DNA of 35,482 nt, from positions 1 to 35,482 of the forward strand of contig NZ_JADYTY010000023.1 of assembly GCF_021531495.1 (NCBI RefSeq), given 5' to 3'. The notes under the pieces were generated by a model that worked only from the letters and a program-made list of their open reading frames with translations, was not told the origin of the DNA and made no database searches. Shown one piece after another: positions 1 through 8,008 of the stretch. A program made the translations under genes and the position numbers. Every line of letters starts with the position of its first letter. Position 1 is the first letter of the stretch. Source of the DNA: Anaerovibrio lipolyticus (GTDB lineage: Bacteria; Bacillota; Negativicutes; Selenomonadales; Selenomonadaceae).

Positions 1-14
1 CATAAAAACACCTC
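1..14 (-). other. Probable start codon and RBS of a leftward gene (only its first codon is in the window)
   Basis: Read on the minus strand, this segment is a GAGGTG ribosome binding site, a 5-base spacer and ATG, the ATG being the complement of positions 1-3. The same GAGGTG signal precedes the pseudouridine synthase at 8009 and the small membrane protein at 7538. A perfect TTGACA lies on the minus strand at 65-60, but only a weak -10 is found at the right distance. A gene transcribed away from ruvA therefore probably begins here; its product cannot be known from this window. Confidence 0.45.
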
Positions 15-72
15 AATCATAATAATATTTTACCATGAATGGAGTGCCTTATGCTAGTTTGTCAACAATCTG

Positions 73-100
73 AGTATATGGCCTGATTAGGCCGTATACT
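73..100. repeat. 11-bp inverted repeat in the divergent intergenic region
   Basis: The arms AGTATATGGCC (73-83) and GGCCGTATACT (90-100) pair over 11 positions, with one G-T wobble, around the 6-base loop TGATTA. It lies between a leftward gene start and the ruvA promoter, which begins 11 bases downstream. The following T-run is short and interrupted, so it is a poor terminator. Position and symmetry fit an operator for a divergent promoter pair. It is not recognisably a LexA box. The function is inferred. Confidence 0.45.
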
Positions 101-110
101 ATCTTTTATA

Positions 111-139
111 TTGAAATAGAAGTCTGGTAATGATACAAT
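111..139 (+). promoter_or_regulatory. Sigma-A promoter for the ruvA operon
   Basis: A -35 TTGAAA (111-116) and a -10 TACAAT (134-139) are separated by exactly 17 bases, with a TGA extended -10 triplet just before the -10 box. Transcription would start near 146, giving a leader of about 28 bases before the ruvA start at 174. The same -35/-10 pair and spacing recur before cca. Confidence 0.7.
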
Positions 140-173
140 TAGATGATATAGTTTGTTTGTTAGAGGTAGTAAG

Positions 174-785
174 ATGATTGGATTTTTGCGTGGTACAGTG
201 GCCTATCTGCTGTCTGATATCTGCCTGCTGGATGTTAATGGAGTAGGCTATCGTGTATATATTGCTGGCAATACCCACCAGCAGCTGCATTTGGGGGAGG
301 AAGCAACCCTGTTTACCCATACGGCTGTTAGGGAGGATGCCATTCAGCTTTATGGCTTTTATTCTCAGGAGGAATATGATCTGTTTCAGCTTTTGCTTAC
401 AGTAAGCGGTATTGGACCTAAGGTAGCCTTGGGAATTATTGGTGCCATTACTCCGGCTAAGCTTTGTCAGGCCATTCAGAAAAAGCAGGCTTCGGTGCTT
501 ACCAAGCTGCCGGGAATCGGAAAAAAGTCTGCGGAGCGAATGATTGTGGAGCTGAAGGATAAGCTGCATTTTGCAGATGCCGGAGAGGTGGAAACCTTGG
601 AGGATTTCTTTGGTATGCCGGATATTGGGGAAGGGGTTGTAGCCGAGGCGGCGGCAGCTCTCCAGAGTCTGGGCTACAATCCTCAGCAGCTGGCTCCTGT
701 TTTGGAAAAATGTACCAAGCTAAAGGCAGATCAGGATGTACAGGCAGTAATTAAATTTGCCTTGAAGGAATTGTCAGGGAGGTGA
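174..785 (+). CDS. ruvA: Holliday junction branch migration complex subunit RuvA
   Basis: RuvA is the four-way-junction-binding subunit of the RuvAB branch migration motor and acts with RuvB in recombinational repair. The protein begins MIGFLRG, the family's usual N-terminus. It carries an OB-fold N-terminal domain, two helix-hairpin-helix motifs (VSGIGPK near residue 78 and LPGIGKK near 112) and a C-terminal RuvB-binding domain (about 150-203). Its 203 residues match the normal family size. The frame is open further upstream from a TTG at 153, but ATG 174 is preceded by AGAGG at a proper distance and matches the family start. ruvB begins 6 bases after the stop. ruvC, often next to ruvA, is not visible upstream: the gene to the left reads the other way. 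Confidence 0.96.
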   Translation: MIGFLRGTVAYLLSDICLLDVNGVGYRVYIAGNTHQQLHLGEEATLFTHTAVREDAIQLYGFYSQEEYDLFQLLLTVSGIGPKVALGIIGAITPAKLCQAIQKKQASVLTKLPGIGKKSAERMIVELKDKLHFADAGEVETLEDFFGMPDIGEGVVAEAAAALQSLGYNPQQLAPVLEKCTKLKADQDVQAVIKFALKELSGR

Positions 786-791
786 TAGAGG

Positions 792-1817
792 TTGGAGGAA
801 ATTAATTACGGTGACTTTGCTCAGGAGCGGGTGGTAGATACCAATGCTCAGAATGGGGATGATTGGCAATATAGCCTGAGGCCAAAGCATTTGCGGGAAT
901 ATATTGGCCAGAAGAAGGTTAAGGATAATCTGGATATTTTTATCAAGGCGGCTATGTCTCGAGGAGATGCCTTGGATCATGTGCTGTTCTATGGCCCCCC
1001 TGGCTTGGGTAAAACCACCTTGGCGGGTATTATTGCCAATGAGCTGGGGGTGAATTTCCGCGTAACCTCTGGGCCTGCCATTAACCATGCAGGAGATTTG
1101 GCGGCTCTTTTAACCAATCTGGGAGAAAGGGATGTTTTGTTCATTGATGAAATCCATCGTCTTTCCCGGAATGTGGAGGAGGTTCTCTATTCTGCTATGG
1201 AGGACTTTGCGCTGGATATTGTTATTGGCAAGGGGCCTAGTGCCCGCTCCATCCGCTTGGATTTGGCTCCCTTTACCTTGATTGGGGCTACCACCAAGGC
1301 TGGCTCTCTGGCTGGGCCTTTGCGGGATAGATTCGGTGTTATATCCCGCTTGGAATACTATGAGCCAGAGGATTTGGTGTTGATTGTAAAAAGAGCAGCG
1401 GAGATTTTGCAGATTCCTATTGAGGACAAGGGAGCCTGGGAGATTGCCCGCCGTTCCAGAGGTACCCCTCGTATTGCCAATAGATTGCTAAAGAGAGTAA
1501 GGGATTTTGCCCAGATTACTGGTGACGGTGTAATTACAGATGCTATTGCGGATGCTTCTCTCCAACGGCTGGAGGTGGACAAGATAGGTCTTGATCATAC
1601 AGACAGGCGTATGCTGGATACTATGATCAGTAAGTTTGCTGGGGGGCCGGTGGGCCTGGATACTTTGGCGGCAGCCACCAGCGAGGAACGGGATACCATA
1701 GAGGATGTTTATGAGCCTTATTTGCTGCAGCAGGGTTTTATTAACCGTACCCCAAAAGGACGGGTGGTAACTAGAGCTGGCTATGAGCATATGGGGGTTC
1801 CTTATCCGGAGGTTTGA
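792..1817 (+). CDS. ruvB: Holliday junction branch migration ATPase RuvB
   Basis: RuvB is the hexameric AAA+ motor that drives branch migration on RuvA-bound junctions. Visible features are the Walker A motif GPPGLGKTT at residues 68-76, Walker B with DEIH at 119-122, the sensor segment GATTKAG near 165, and a C-terminal winged-helix domain containing [12 protein letters not shown]. The length of 341 residues is typical. Translation starts at a TTG with a GGGAGGT ribosome binding site at 777-783, which overlaps the end of ruvA, so the two genes are probably translationally coupled. queH begins 6 bases after the stop. Confidence 0.96.
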   Translation: MEEINYGDFAQERVVDTNAQNGDDWQYSLRPKHLREYIGQKKVKDNLDIFIKAAMSRGDALDHVLFYGPPGLGKTTLAGIIANELGVNFRVTSGPAINHAGDLAALLTNLGERDVLFIDEIHRLSRNVEEVLYSAMEDFALDIVIGKGPSARSIRLDLAPFTLIGATTKAGSLAGPLRDRFGVISRLEYYEPEDLVLIVKRAAEILQIPIEDKGAWEIARRSRGTPRIANRLLKRVRDFAQITGDGVITDAIADASLQRLEVDKIGLDHTDRRMLDTMISKFAGGPVGLDTLAAATSEERDTIEDVYEPYLLQQGFINRTPKGRVVTRAGYEHMGVPYPEV

Positions 1818-1823
1818 GAATAA

Positions 1824-2441
1824 ATGAATTTGTTATTGCATATGTGCTGCGGCCCTTGCTCCTGCTACCCAGTAAAAAAGCTGCGGCAGGAGGGTATAGA
1901 GCCTGTGGGGTATTTCTTTAATCCCAATATTCATCCCTACAAGGAATGGGATATGCGCCTAAAGACCGCCAGGGAATTTGCGGCCAAGGTGGATATGAAA
2001 ATGTATGATGATGACAATTATCGTCTAAGGGATTTTCTTCGGCGGGCCTTGGCGGCGGAAGCAGTGGAAAATGGCCGCTGTCGTATGTGCTATACCTGGC
2101 GGTTGGAGGAAACTGCCAGATTTGCAGCGGAGCAGGGCTTTGATGCTTTTACTTCTACTTTGTTTTACAGTATTTATCAGCAGCATGAGTTGATGAAGGA
2201 AACAGCAGAGCATTTTGCCAAGCTATATGGGGTGGAGTTCTACTATGAGGATTTCCGTCCCGGCTGGCAGGAGGGCATAGATATAAGCCAGGAGCTGGAG
2301 CTATATCGCCAGCCTTACTGTGGATGTATCTTTAGTGAGGAGGAACGCTATAGCAGGGCCATTCGCAAGGCGAGAAAAAAGGCTAACAAGGCCAAGAAGC
2401 GGGCTAGATTGGAAGCAGAGCAGATGGGGATAAATAGCTGA
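1824..2441 (+). CDS. queH: Epoxyqueuosine reductase QueH (DUF208 family)
   Basis: QueH performs the last step of tRNA queuosine synthesis, reduction of epoxyqueuosine to queuosine, and is unrelated in sequence to QueG. The family signature is present: adjacent cysteines C8-C9 in the motif HMCCGPC, a CxxC pair at C86 and C89, and a YCGC motif at 165-168. In studied QueH enzymes the CC and CxxC cysteines hold the iron-sulfur cluster. The 205 residues are normal for the family; the last 30 or so are lysine- and arginine-rich. The gene follows ruvB by 6 bases. queA, the preceding step of the pathway, lies downstream after one intervening gene. Confidence 0.92.
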   Translation: MNLLLHMCCGPCSCYPVKKLRQEGIEPVGYFFNPNIHPYKEWDMRLKTAREFAAKVDMKMYDDDNYRLRDFLRRALAAEAVENGRCRMCYTWRLEETARFAAEQGFDAFTSTLFYSIYQQHELMKETAEHFAKLYGVEFYYEDFRPGWQEGIDISQELELYRQPYCGCIFSEEERYSRAIRKARKKANKAKKRARLEAEQMGINS

Positions 2442-2455
2442 AAGGCGGTATAGGG

Positions 2456-3886
2456 ATGCTAGGGAAGAGATTGAGAAAATATATGCCGGCACTGGTGGCA
2501 GGCTCCTTGGGGATTTTGTTGACCATTAATGCCGGGGTGGCCAGCGCAGGTATTGGTGTGCTTCGTCCAGGGGCAGGCAACAACCCGCCTAAAACTCCAG
2601 ATTGGAATGTGAAGAATCAGGAAGGTGGCAGTGGTGCTGTAACCACCAAGGATGGCAAAAGTGTACAGAAGCTGGATAAAAGCAAGAAAACCACAGTTAC
2701 CATGCTCAGTGTTATGCTGGGGGAGAGTCTTTCTTCGGTCAAGGTATCTGCCAGCGGCGATTTTGAGCTGGTGGATGGCAATGGAGGCAAGGTACTGAGA
2801 AAAATGCCGGCTAATGTTTCTGCCGAGGTGAAAATTTCCGGGGGAGCTGTATACCTAAATGGGGAAAAGCTGGCTAGCAGAATTATTACCCTGCGTACCG
2901 GGAAGGGCCAGCAGGTTGTTTACAATGGCTCTAGCTATCGGGGACAGCTGCGGCTGGTTTATGATGGCAGTGGGATTCAGGTGCTGAATATAGTTTCCTT
3001 AGAGGATTATGCAAAGGGGGTACTGCCTTCTGAAATGTCTCCCAGCTGGCAGCCAGAGGCCTTGAAAGCTCAGGCTGTGGCAGCCCGTACCTTTGCTTTG
3101 TACAATAAGGGCAAGGGACATACTGCCAGCAGCGGTTATGATTTGTGCAGTTCCAGTCATTGTCAGGTGTACAGCGGTACTGCTGCGGAAACTACCACTA
3201 CCAATCAGGCTGTGGATGAAACATATGGCCAGATAATGCAGTATAATAATCAGCCTATATATGCAGCTTTTCATGCTTCCTCCGGTGGTGCTACGGAAAA
3301 CAGCGAGGATGTGTGGGGGAATTATCTGCCTTATCTCCGCTCTGTAACCGATGATGACAGCAAGTCACCTTATCACAACTGGACCAGCAAATTTACTGTG
3401 GTGCAGGTGGAGAAAAAGCTGGCTTCGGCTGGCAAGGAGGTAGGTAATCTCAAGAGTATTGCTCTGGTGCCTATATCCTCCAGCGGATCTGTTACTGGCA
3501 GGTCTGCCTCTGGCCGGGCCTATGGGGTGAAGTTTATCGGCACTAATGGAGAGATAACCCTTACAGGAGAGCAGGCCAGACGGATTTTTGGCCTGAAAAG
3601 TGCTATGTTTAATGTGCGGACAGAGCGTAGTGTGCAGGTGCCAGCTAAAGGAAAGAAAAAAGTTACTGCCTCAGATGGTAAAACCATTGATGCCAAGCCG
3701 GCAGCTATGAATGATGGCATTATGAAGCTGCAGGGTGTGGATAATGTGGTTTTTGAGGGACATGGCTTTGGCCACGGCCTAGGCATGGCTCAATATGGTG
3801 CTAATGCTATGGCGGCAGCCGGCAGCAGCTATGATGTAATCCTGCATCATTATTACACCAATGTAATTATTCAGGAAATTTACTAA
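2456..3886 (+). CDS. Secreted SpoIID/LytB-domain protein (probable peptidoglycan lytic enzyme)
   Basis: This 476-residue protein has a clear signal peptide: basic residues at positions 4-8, a hydrophobic core, and likely cleavage after VASA at residue 31. The C-terminal half is a SpoIID domain from about residue 180. It includes LEDYAKGVLPSEM, whose glutamate E193 corresponds to the catalytic glutamate of SpoIID transglycosylases. It also has AQAVAARTFAL, a CSSSHCQVYSG stretch, and the terminal signature GHGFGHGLGMAQYGA. SpoIID proteins cleave denuded peptidoglycan glycan strands, in spore formers during engulfment. Related LytB-like proteins occur in non-sporulating relatives, so a cell-wall remodelling role is more likely here than sporulation, although this cannot be settled from sequence. 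It sits between queH and queA, and an AAAGGCGG ribosome binding site precedes ATG 2456. Confidence 0.88.
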   Translation: MLGKRLRKYMPALVAGSLGILLTINAGVASAGIGVLRPGAGNNPPKTPDWNVKNQEGGSGAVTTKDGKSVQKLDKSKKTTVTMLSVMLGESLSSVKVSASGDFELVDGNGGKVLRKMPANVSAEVKISGGAVYLNGEKLASRIITLRTGKGQQVVYNGSSYRGQLRLVYDGSGIQVLNIVSLEDYAKGVLPSEMSPSWQPEALKAQAVAARTFALYNKGKGHTASSGYDLCSSSHCQVYSGTAAETTTTNQAVDETYGQIMQYNNQPIYAAFHASSGGATENSEDVWGNYLPYLRSVTDDDSKSPYHNWTSKFTVVQVEKKLASAGKEVGNLKSIALVPISSSGSVTGRSASGRAYGVKFIGTNGEITLTGEQARRIFGLKSAMFNVRTERSVQVPAKGKKKVTASDGKTIDAKPAAMNDGIMKLQGVDNVVFEGHGFGHGLGMAQYGANAMAAAGSSYDVILHHYYTNVIIQEIY

Positions 3887-3910
3887 TTTTTAGATAGTTT
3901 GGAGATAGAA

Positions 3911-5008
3911 ATGCAATTATCAGAATTTGATTATCATCTGCCAGAGGAGCTTATTGCCCAGACTCCGGTGGAGCCAAGAAATTCATCCAGGATGATGGTG
4001 CTGGACCCAGTGGAGAAAACCATTGAGCATAAACATTTTTATGATTTGAAGGAATATCTGGAGCCTGGGGATACCTTGATTATGAATGATACCAGAGTTA
4101 TGCCAGCTAGATTGCTGGGCTGGCGTGATGGTACCGGCGGCAAGGTGGAGGTTTTCCTTCTGCGGCGTATTGATGGGGATACCTGGGAAACTTTGGTGAA
4201 GCCAGGCCGGAAGGCGCAGATTGGGCAGGTTATCAGATTTAGTGATGAGCTGGCCTGCACTGTTACGGACCATACGGATTTTGGCGGGCGCATTGTAAAA
4301 TTCCAGTATGAGGGTATCTTTGAGGAGATTTTAGATAGATTGGGAGAGACACCTTTGCCTCCATATATTCACGAAAAGTTGGCAGACAAGGAGCGGTATC
4401 AGACGGTATATTCCAAGGAGCAAGGCTCGGCTGCTGCCCCTACAGCTGGTCTGCATTTTACCAAGGAACAGCTGCAGGAGCTGAAAGACTATGGTGTAAA
4501 TCTGGGCTTTGTCACTCTACATGTGGGACTGGGCACCTTCCGTCCTGTAAATGTGGAGAATATTGAGGACCATGTTATGCACAAGGAGTATTACAGCATT
4601 AGTCAGGAGGTGGCGGATTTGATTTTGGCTACCAAGGCTGCAGGCAAAAGGGTTATTGCGGTAGGTACTACCTCTATCCGTACTTTGGAGTCTGCTGCTG
4701 ATGGGGTAGGAAAAATCAGTGGCAAATCTGGCTGGACCGGGATTTTTATTTATCCCGGCTATGAGTTCAAGCTGGTGGATGGTATTGTGACTAATTTCCA
4801 TTTGCCAAAATCCACTTTGATTATGCTGATTAGTGCCTTTGCTGGCAGGGAATTTGTGCTGGATGCTTATAGGACAGCAGTGGAGGAAAAATATCGTTTC
4901 TTCTCCTTTGGTGATGCTATGCTGATTAAGAGGCAGGCTCTGGCAAAGGATAGAATGGAAAATAGCAAGGATGAAATTTCTCAGGCCCATACTGACGGCG
5001 GGGAGTGA
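3911..5008 (+). CDS. queA: S-adenosylmethionine:tRNA ribosyltransferase-isomerase QueA
   Basis: QueA transfers and isomerises the ribosyl moiety of SAM onto preQ1 at tRNA position 34, giving epoxyqueuosine, the QueH substrate. The protein begins [17 protein letters not shown] and contains the family segments [34 protein letters not shown] and [10 protein letters not shown]. Its 365 residues match the family. The frame is open back to a TTG at 3899, but ATG 3911 has GGAG six bases upstream and matches the usual start. In many Firmicutes queA is followed by tgt; here the next gene is folE, and no tgt is in the window. Confidence 0.95.
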   Translation: MQLSEFDYHLPEELIAQTPVEPRNSSRMMVLDPVEKTIEHKHFYDLKEYLEPGDTLIMNDTRVMPARLLGWRDGTGGKVEVFLLRRIDGDTWETLVKPGRKAQIGQVIRFSDELACTVTDHTDFGGRIVKFQYEGIFEEILDRLGETPLPPYIHEKLADKERYQTVYSKEQGSAAAPTAGLHFTKEQLQELKDYGVNLGFVTLHVGLGTFRPVNVENIEDHVMHKEYYSISQEVADLILATKAAGKRVIAVGTTSIRTLESAADGVGKISGKSGWTGIFIYPGYEFKLVDGIVTNFHLPKSTLIMLISAFAGREFVLDAYRTAVEEKYRFFSFGDAMLIKRQALAKDRMENSKDEISQAHTDGGE

Positions 5009-5016
5009 TAACCAAG

Positions 5017-5583
5017 ATGGTAGATAAGGAAAAGGCCGGAGAGGCTATCCACAGTTTTTTGGAGGCTCTGGGACTGGATTTGATTGAGCTGGATATGGAG
5101 AAAACTCCTCAGCGGGTGGCGGATATGTATGCCTATTTGTTTAACGGCTTGGGCAAGGACACTAAGCATATATGGGGAGAGCTGTTTCCAGCAGAAAATG
5201 ATAGCATTGTGGCGGTAAAGAATATTCCTTTTTATTCCATGTGCGAGCATCATCTGGTGCCTTTTTTTGGCCGGGTATCCTTGGCTTACAAGCCAGGCAA
5301 TGGTCTGGTGGCTGGGTTTAGCAAGTTTACCAAGCTGGTGGAATTGCTTTCCCACCGCCCTCAGCTGCAGGAACGGCTGACGGAGCAGATTGCCCAGAGC
5401 ATTGTAGATGGGATTCAGGCTCAGGGGGTGCTGGTGGTGGTAGAGGCTCAGCAGCTGTGTATGACCATGCGGGGAGATATGGCTAATGGCACCACTACTT
5501 TGACCTCTGCCAGCCGGGGCTGTTTTGCAGAGAATAGTGAATTGTATCATCAGGCATGGATGCTGTTGGGACAGGACAACTAA
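5017..5583 (+). CDS. folE: GTP cyclohydrolase I
   Basis: FolE converts GTP to 7,8-dihydroneopterin triphosphate, the first pterin intermediate of folate synthesis and also the precursor for the preQ0/queuosine route. The zinc-site motif SMCEHHLVPF is present. Counted from ATG 5017, the expected zinc ligands are C76, H79 and C148, the last in LCMTMRG. The C-terminus TLTSASRGCF is also family-typical. The length is 188 residues from ATG 5017. A GTG at 5005 overlapping the queA stop is an alternative start giving 192 residues. I prefer 5017 because GGGGAGTGAT lies at a better distance from it. The gene sits between the queuosine and folate genes. Confidence 0.94.
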   Translation: MVDKEKAGEAIHSFLEALGLDLIELDMEKTPQRVADMYAYLFNGLGKDTKHIWGELFPAENDSIVAVKNIPFYSMCEHHLVPFFGRVSLAYKPGNGLVAGFSKFTKLVELLSHRPQLQERLTEQIAQSIVDGIQAQGVLVVVEAQQLCMTMRGDMANGTTTLTSASRGCFAENSELYHQAWMLLGQDN

Positions 5584-5640
5584 TAGGCTATTTGCGCCGG
5601 AGCAAGATATTTGATTAAGGGAGTTAAGGGAGGCTCATAA

Positions 5641-6519
5641 ATGCAGAAGAATCAGCAGGTTATGTATCCAGAGGAGAGAGAGTATAGCTGGCAGGATGGC
5701 AAGACACTGACTATTGGCAAAAAAACTTTGATTATGGGGATTTTGAATGTAACCCCGGATTCCTTTTCCGATGGTGGCAAGTGGAACAGTGTAGATAGAG
5801 CTGTTCAGCATATGCTGGAAATGGTGGTAAATGGTGCTGATATTATTGATATTGGGGCAGAATCCAGCCGTCCAGGCTTTGTTACCATGTCGGCTAAGGA
5901 AGAGATAGAGCGGTTAAAGCCGTTCTTGGAGGCTGTATTGCCAGCCTGTCCGGTGCCTGTGTCCATTGATACCTTTAAGGCTGAAACGGCAGCTTATGCG
6001 GCAGAGCAGGGGGTACATATGCTGAATGATATCTGGGGCCTGCAATATGCAGAGGAGCCGGGAGAAATGGCCAAGGTGGCTGCTGAATATGATTTGCCTG
6101 TGGTGGTTATGCACAATCGGGATTCCAAGGTGTACAAGGGTGATATTATTGACAGTATGCGGGCTTTTTTCCAGCGTAGCATAGATATTGCCTGTAAGGC
6201 CGGGGTAAAGCAGGAAAATATTATTTTGGATCCGGGCATTGGTTTTGGCAAGGATGTAGAGGGAAATCTGGAGGTTATGAACCGTCTGCAGGAGCTGAAG
6301 AAGTTTGCTGGTCATAGGTATCCATTGCTTCTGGGCACCAGCCGCAAGAGCTTTATTGGCAATACCTTGGATTTGCCAGTGGAGGATAGAATGGAGCCTA
6401 CAGGAGCTACCTGTGTGCTGGGTATAACCAAGGGCTGTGAAATCATGCGGGTGCACGATGTACTGCCTATTAGCAGAATGTGCAGGATTACCGATGCGAT
6501 TTTGGCCACAGGCAGATAA
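5641..6519 (+). CDS. folP: Dihydropteroate synthase
   Basis: FolP condenses 6-hydroxymethyl-7,8-dihydropterin pyrophosphate with p-aminobenzoate to form dihydropteroate; it is the sulfonamide target. Family motifs occur in order: GILNVTPDSFSDGG near residues 33-46, DIIDIGAESSRPG near 71, VVMHNRD, ILDPGIGFGKD near 196, LLGTSRKSFIG and RVHDV near the end. The TIM-barrel enzyme is 292 residues, slightly long because of about 25 extra residues before the barrel. GGGAGG at 5628-5633 precedes the ATG. It is separated from folE by a 57-base gap with no terminator and is followed by folB after 31 bases. Confidence 0.96.
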   Translation: MQKNQQVMYPEEREYSWQDGKTLTIGKKTLIMGILNVTPDSFSDGGKWNSVDRAVQHMLEMVVNGADIIDIGAESSRPGFVTMSAKEEIERLKPFLEAVLPACPVPVSIDTFKAETAAYAAEQGVHMLNDIWGLQYAEEPGEMAKVAAEYDLPVVVMHNRDSKVYKGDIIDSMRAFFQRSIDIACKAGVKQENIILDPGIGFGKDVEGNLEVMNRLQELKKFAGHRYPLLLGTSRKSFIGNTLDLPVEDRMEPTGATCVLGITKGCEIMRVHDVLPISRMCRITDAILATGR

Positions 6520-6550
6520 GAGGCCTAAGGAAGTTTTAAAGGAATTTGGC

Positions 6551-6904
6551 ATGGATAATATAAAATTAACAGGCATGGAGTTTTTTGGCTATCATGGAGC
6601 TTTGGCCGAGGAAAACAAATTAGGCCAGCGGTTTCTGGTGGATTTGGAGCTTTATCTGGATTTGCATCAGGCGGGAGCTGGGGATGATTTATCTGCCAGC
6701 ATTAATTATGCTCAGGCCTATGAGGTGGTAAAGGCTGTGGTGGAAGGCCCTGCCTTTAAGACCATAGAGGCGGTGGCAGAGGCGGCAGCTCAGAAATTGA
6801 AAAACAGCTATCCACTGCTGCAGGGGCTGAAAATTACGGTGCACAAGCCGGGAGCGCCGATTGCAGGGATTTTTCATGATGTGTCTGTAACATTGGAAAG
6901 ATAG
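6551..6904 (+). CDS. folB: Dihydroneopterin aldolase
   Basis: FolB splits 7,8-dihydroneopterin into 6-hydroxymethyl-7,8-dihydropterin and glycolaldehyde. The protein begins MDNIKLTGMEFFGYHGALAEE, with the conserved FxGYHG active-site segment, and contains INYAQAY and the C-terminal ITVHKPGAPI stretch. It is 117 residues, the usual size for this small T-fold enzyme. The open frame extends upstream into folP, but ATG 6551 has AAAGGAA six bases before it and gives the family-standard N-terminus. The next gene, folK, carries out the following step and starts 4 bases after the stop. Confidence 0.94.
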   Translation: MDNIKLTGMEFFGYHGALAEENKLGQRFLVDLELYLDLHQAGAGDDLSASINYAQAYEVVKAVVEGPAFKTIEAVAEAAAQKLKNSYPLLQGLKITVHKPGAPIAGIFHDVSVTLER

Positions 6905-6908
6905 AAAT

Positions 6909-7466
6909 ATGAAATATATTTATTATCTCAGTTTGGGAGCCAATCTGGGAGATAGGCTGGCCACTATTGGCAAGGCTGTTGAGGCTCTGGGACAGCAGGG
7001 TGAAATCATCAGGGTTTCCCAGATGTATGAAACTCCTCCCTGGGGGAAGCTGGATCAGCCAGCTTTTATTAATTGTGCTGTAGTAATTGTTAGTAAGCTG
7101 GTTCCTGTGGAGTTCTTGCATGGCTGTCAGAGGATTGAAAAGAATCTGGGCCGGGTTCGCCATGAGCATTGGGGAGCCAGAACCATTGATGTGGATATAC
7201 TGTGTGTCCAGAGCATAAATGAGCTGGAGAGTGGCAGACAGGCTATTGAGGCTTTGTTGGATAGCTCTGAGTTGGCATGTCCTTTGTTGATGATGGATAC
7301 AGAGGAACTGCAGCTGCCCCATCCCTATATGCTGGAAAGGGCCTTTGTCATGGTACCTTTGGCGGAGATTGCTCCACAGCTGGTCTTGGCCAATGGCAAA
7401 AGGGCTATGGAGATTTGCCACAGTTTGCCAGACAAGGAAAATATTGTCAGCCTGGTCACGAATTAG
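6909..7466 (+). CDS. folK: 2-amino-4-hydroxy-6-hydroxymethyldihydropteridine pyrophosphokinase
   Basis: FolK transfers pyrophosphate from ATP to 6-hydroxymethyl-7,8-dihydropterin, making the FolP substrate. The signature GARTIDVDIL is at residues 89-98, after SLGANLGDR near the N-terminus and QPAFINCAV in the middle; LPHPYMLERAFVMVPLAEIAP follows later. At 185 residues it is longer than the roughly 160 of well-known members. The extra length is concentrated between DIDIL-like residue 98 and the LPHP motif at about 135, giving a mildly acidic insertion around residues 102-130. It completes a folE-folP-folB-folK set. Confidence 0.94.
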   Translation: MKYIYYLSLGANLGDRLATIGKAVEALGQQGEIIRVSQMYETPPWGKLDQPAFINCAVVIVSKLVPVEFLHGCQRIEKNLGRVRHEHWGARTIDVDILCVQSINELESGRQAIEALLDSSELACPLLMMDTEELQLPHPYMLERAFVMVPLAEIAPQLVLANGKRAMEICHSLPDKENIVSLVTN

Positions 7467-7537
7467 TGTAGGTTGAAGAGAGAAAATATCTGTATGCTGT
7501 TGGGCTGCAGATGAGGAATAAAGCGAGGTGTAATTAG

Positions 7538-7984
7538 ATGGCAGATGTTCATGAGAATAAAACCAATAAGGAAGAGGTTCGTCTTATGACCTATGAGGAT
7601 GAGGCCAATTATGATGACGTTACCATTGAGGAGGTTCTGGAGGAGGAACAGCCTCAAGGAAAGGCCAGAGCTGGTCAGAAGCAGAGCACTAGACCGGAGA
7701 GCTTTGATAGGGTTTATGAGGATAATAGCAATAGACAGCAGAAGCAGGGCTATCAAGGCTATAGTCAAGGCTACCGCACCTATGGCAGGGGCCGAGGCCC
7801 TAGGATTTTCAGTGTTAATCTAGGCCGGAGTACTTCCTTGGGTAAAAGCTGGAAGTATCGGATTATTGGGGGCTTGGTGGCAGCTGCGGTCTTGGCCTTT
7901 TTGCTTTTTGTGGCTTTGCCATTCTTGTCTGTGGTGGTTGTAGTAGCCATGATAGCTTATTTACTTTATAGTTTTTTTGGCTAA
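7538..7984 (+). CDS. Small membrane protein of unknown function in the folate-gene run
   Basis: I do not recognise this 148-residue protein. Residues 1-50 are strongly acidic and the middle (about 65-98) is rich in glutamine, glycine, tyrosine and arginine and probably disordered. The C-terminal 45 residues are very hydrophobic and form one long or two short membrane segments (about 107-146). There is no signal peptide, so the soluble N-terminal part probably faces the cytoplasm. GAGGTG precedes ATG 7538. The upstream gap of 71 bases to folK and the short gap of 24 bases to the next gene suggest the same transcript. Proline-poor, low-complexity composition makes database matches outside close relatives unlikely. 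No function is assigned. Confidence 0.8.
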   Translation: MADVHENKTNKEEVRLMTYEDEANYDDVTIEEVLEEEQPQGKARAGQKQSTRPESFDRVYEDNSNRQQKQGYQGYSQGYRTYGRGRGPRIFSVNLGRSTSLGKSWKYRIIGGLVAAAVLAFLLFVALPFLSVVVVVAMIAYLLYSFFG

Positions 7985-8008
7985 ATATAAATTTTTTTGA
8001 GGTGTAAT

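Noticed and set aside
99-569. 156-codon minus-strand open frame across ruvA
   Set aside because: It lies wholly antisense to ruvA, a well-supported gene, has low-complexity composition, and has no ribosome binding site; it is a shadow frame.
5584-5640. Gap before folP considered for a tetrahydrofolate riboswitch
   Set aside because: Only 57 bases are available and no multi-helix fold or conserved core is visible.
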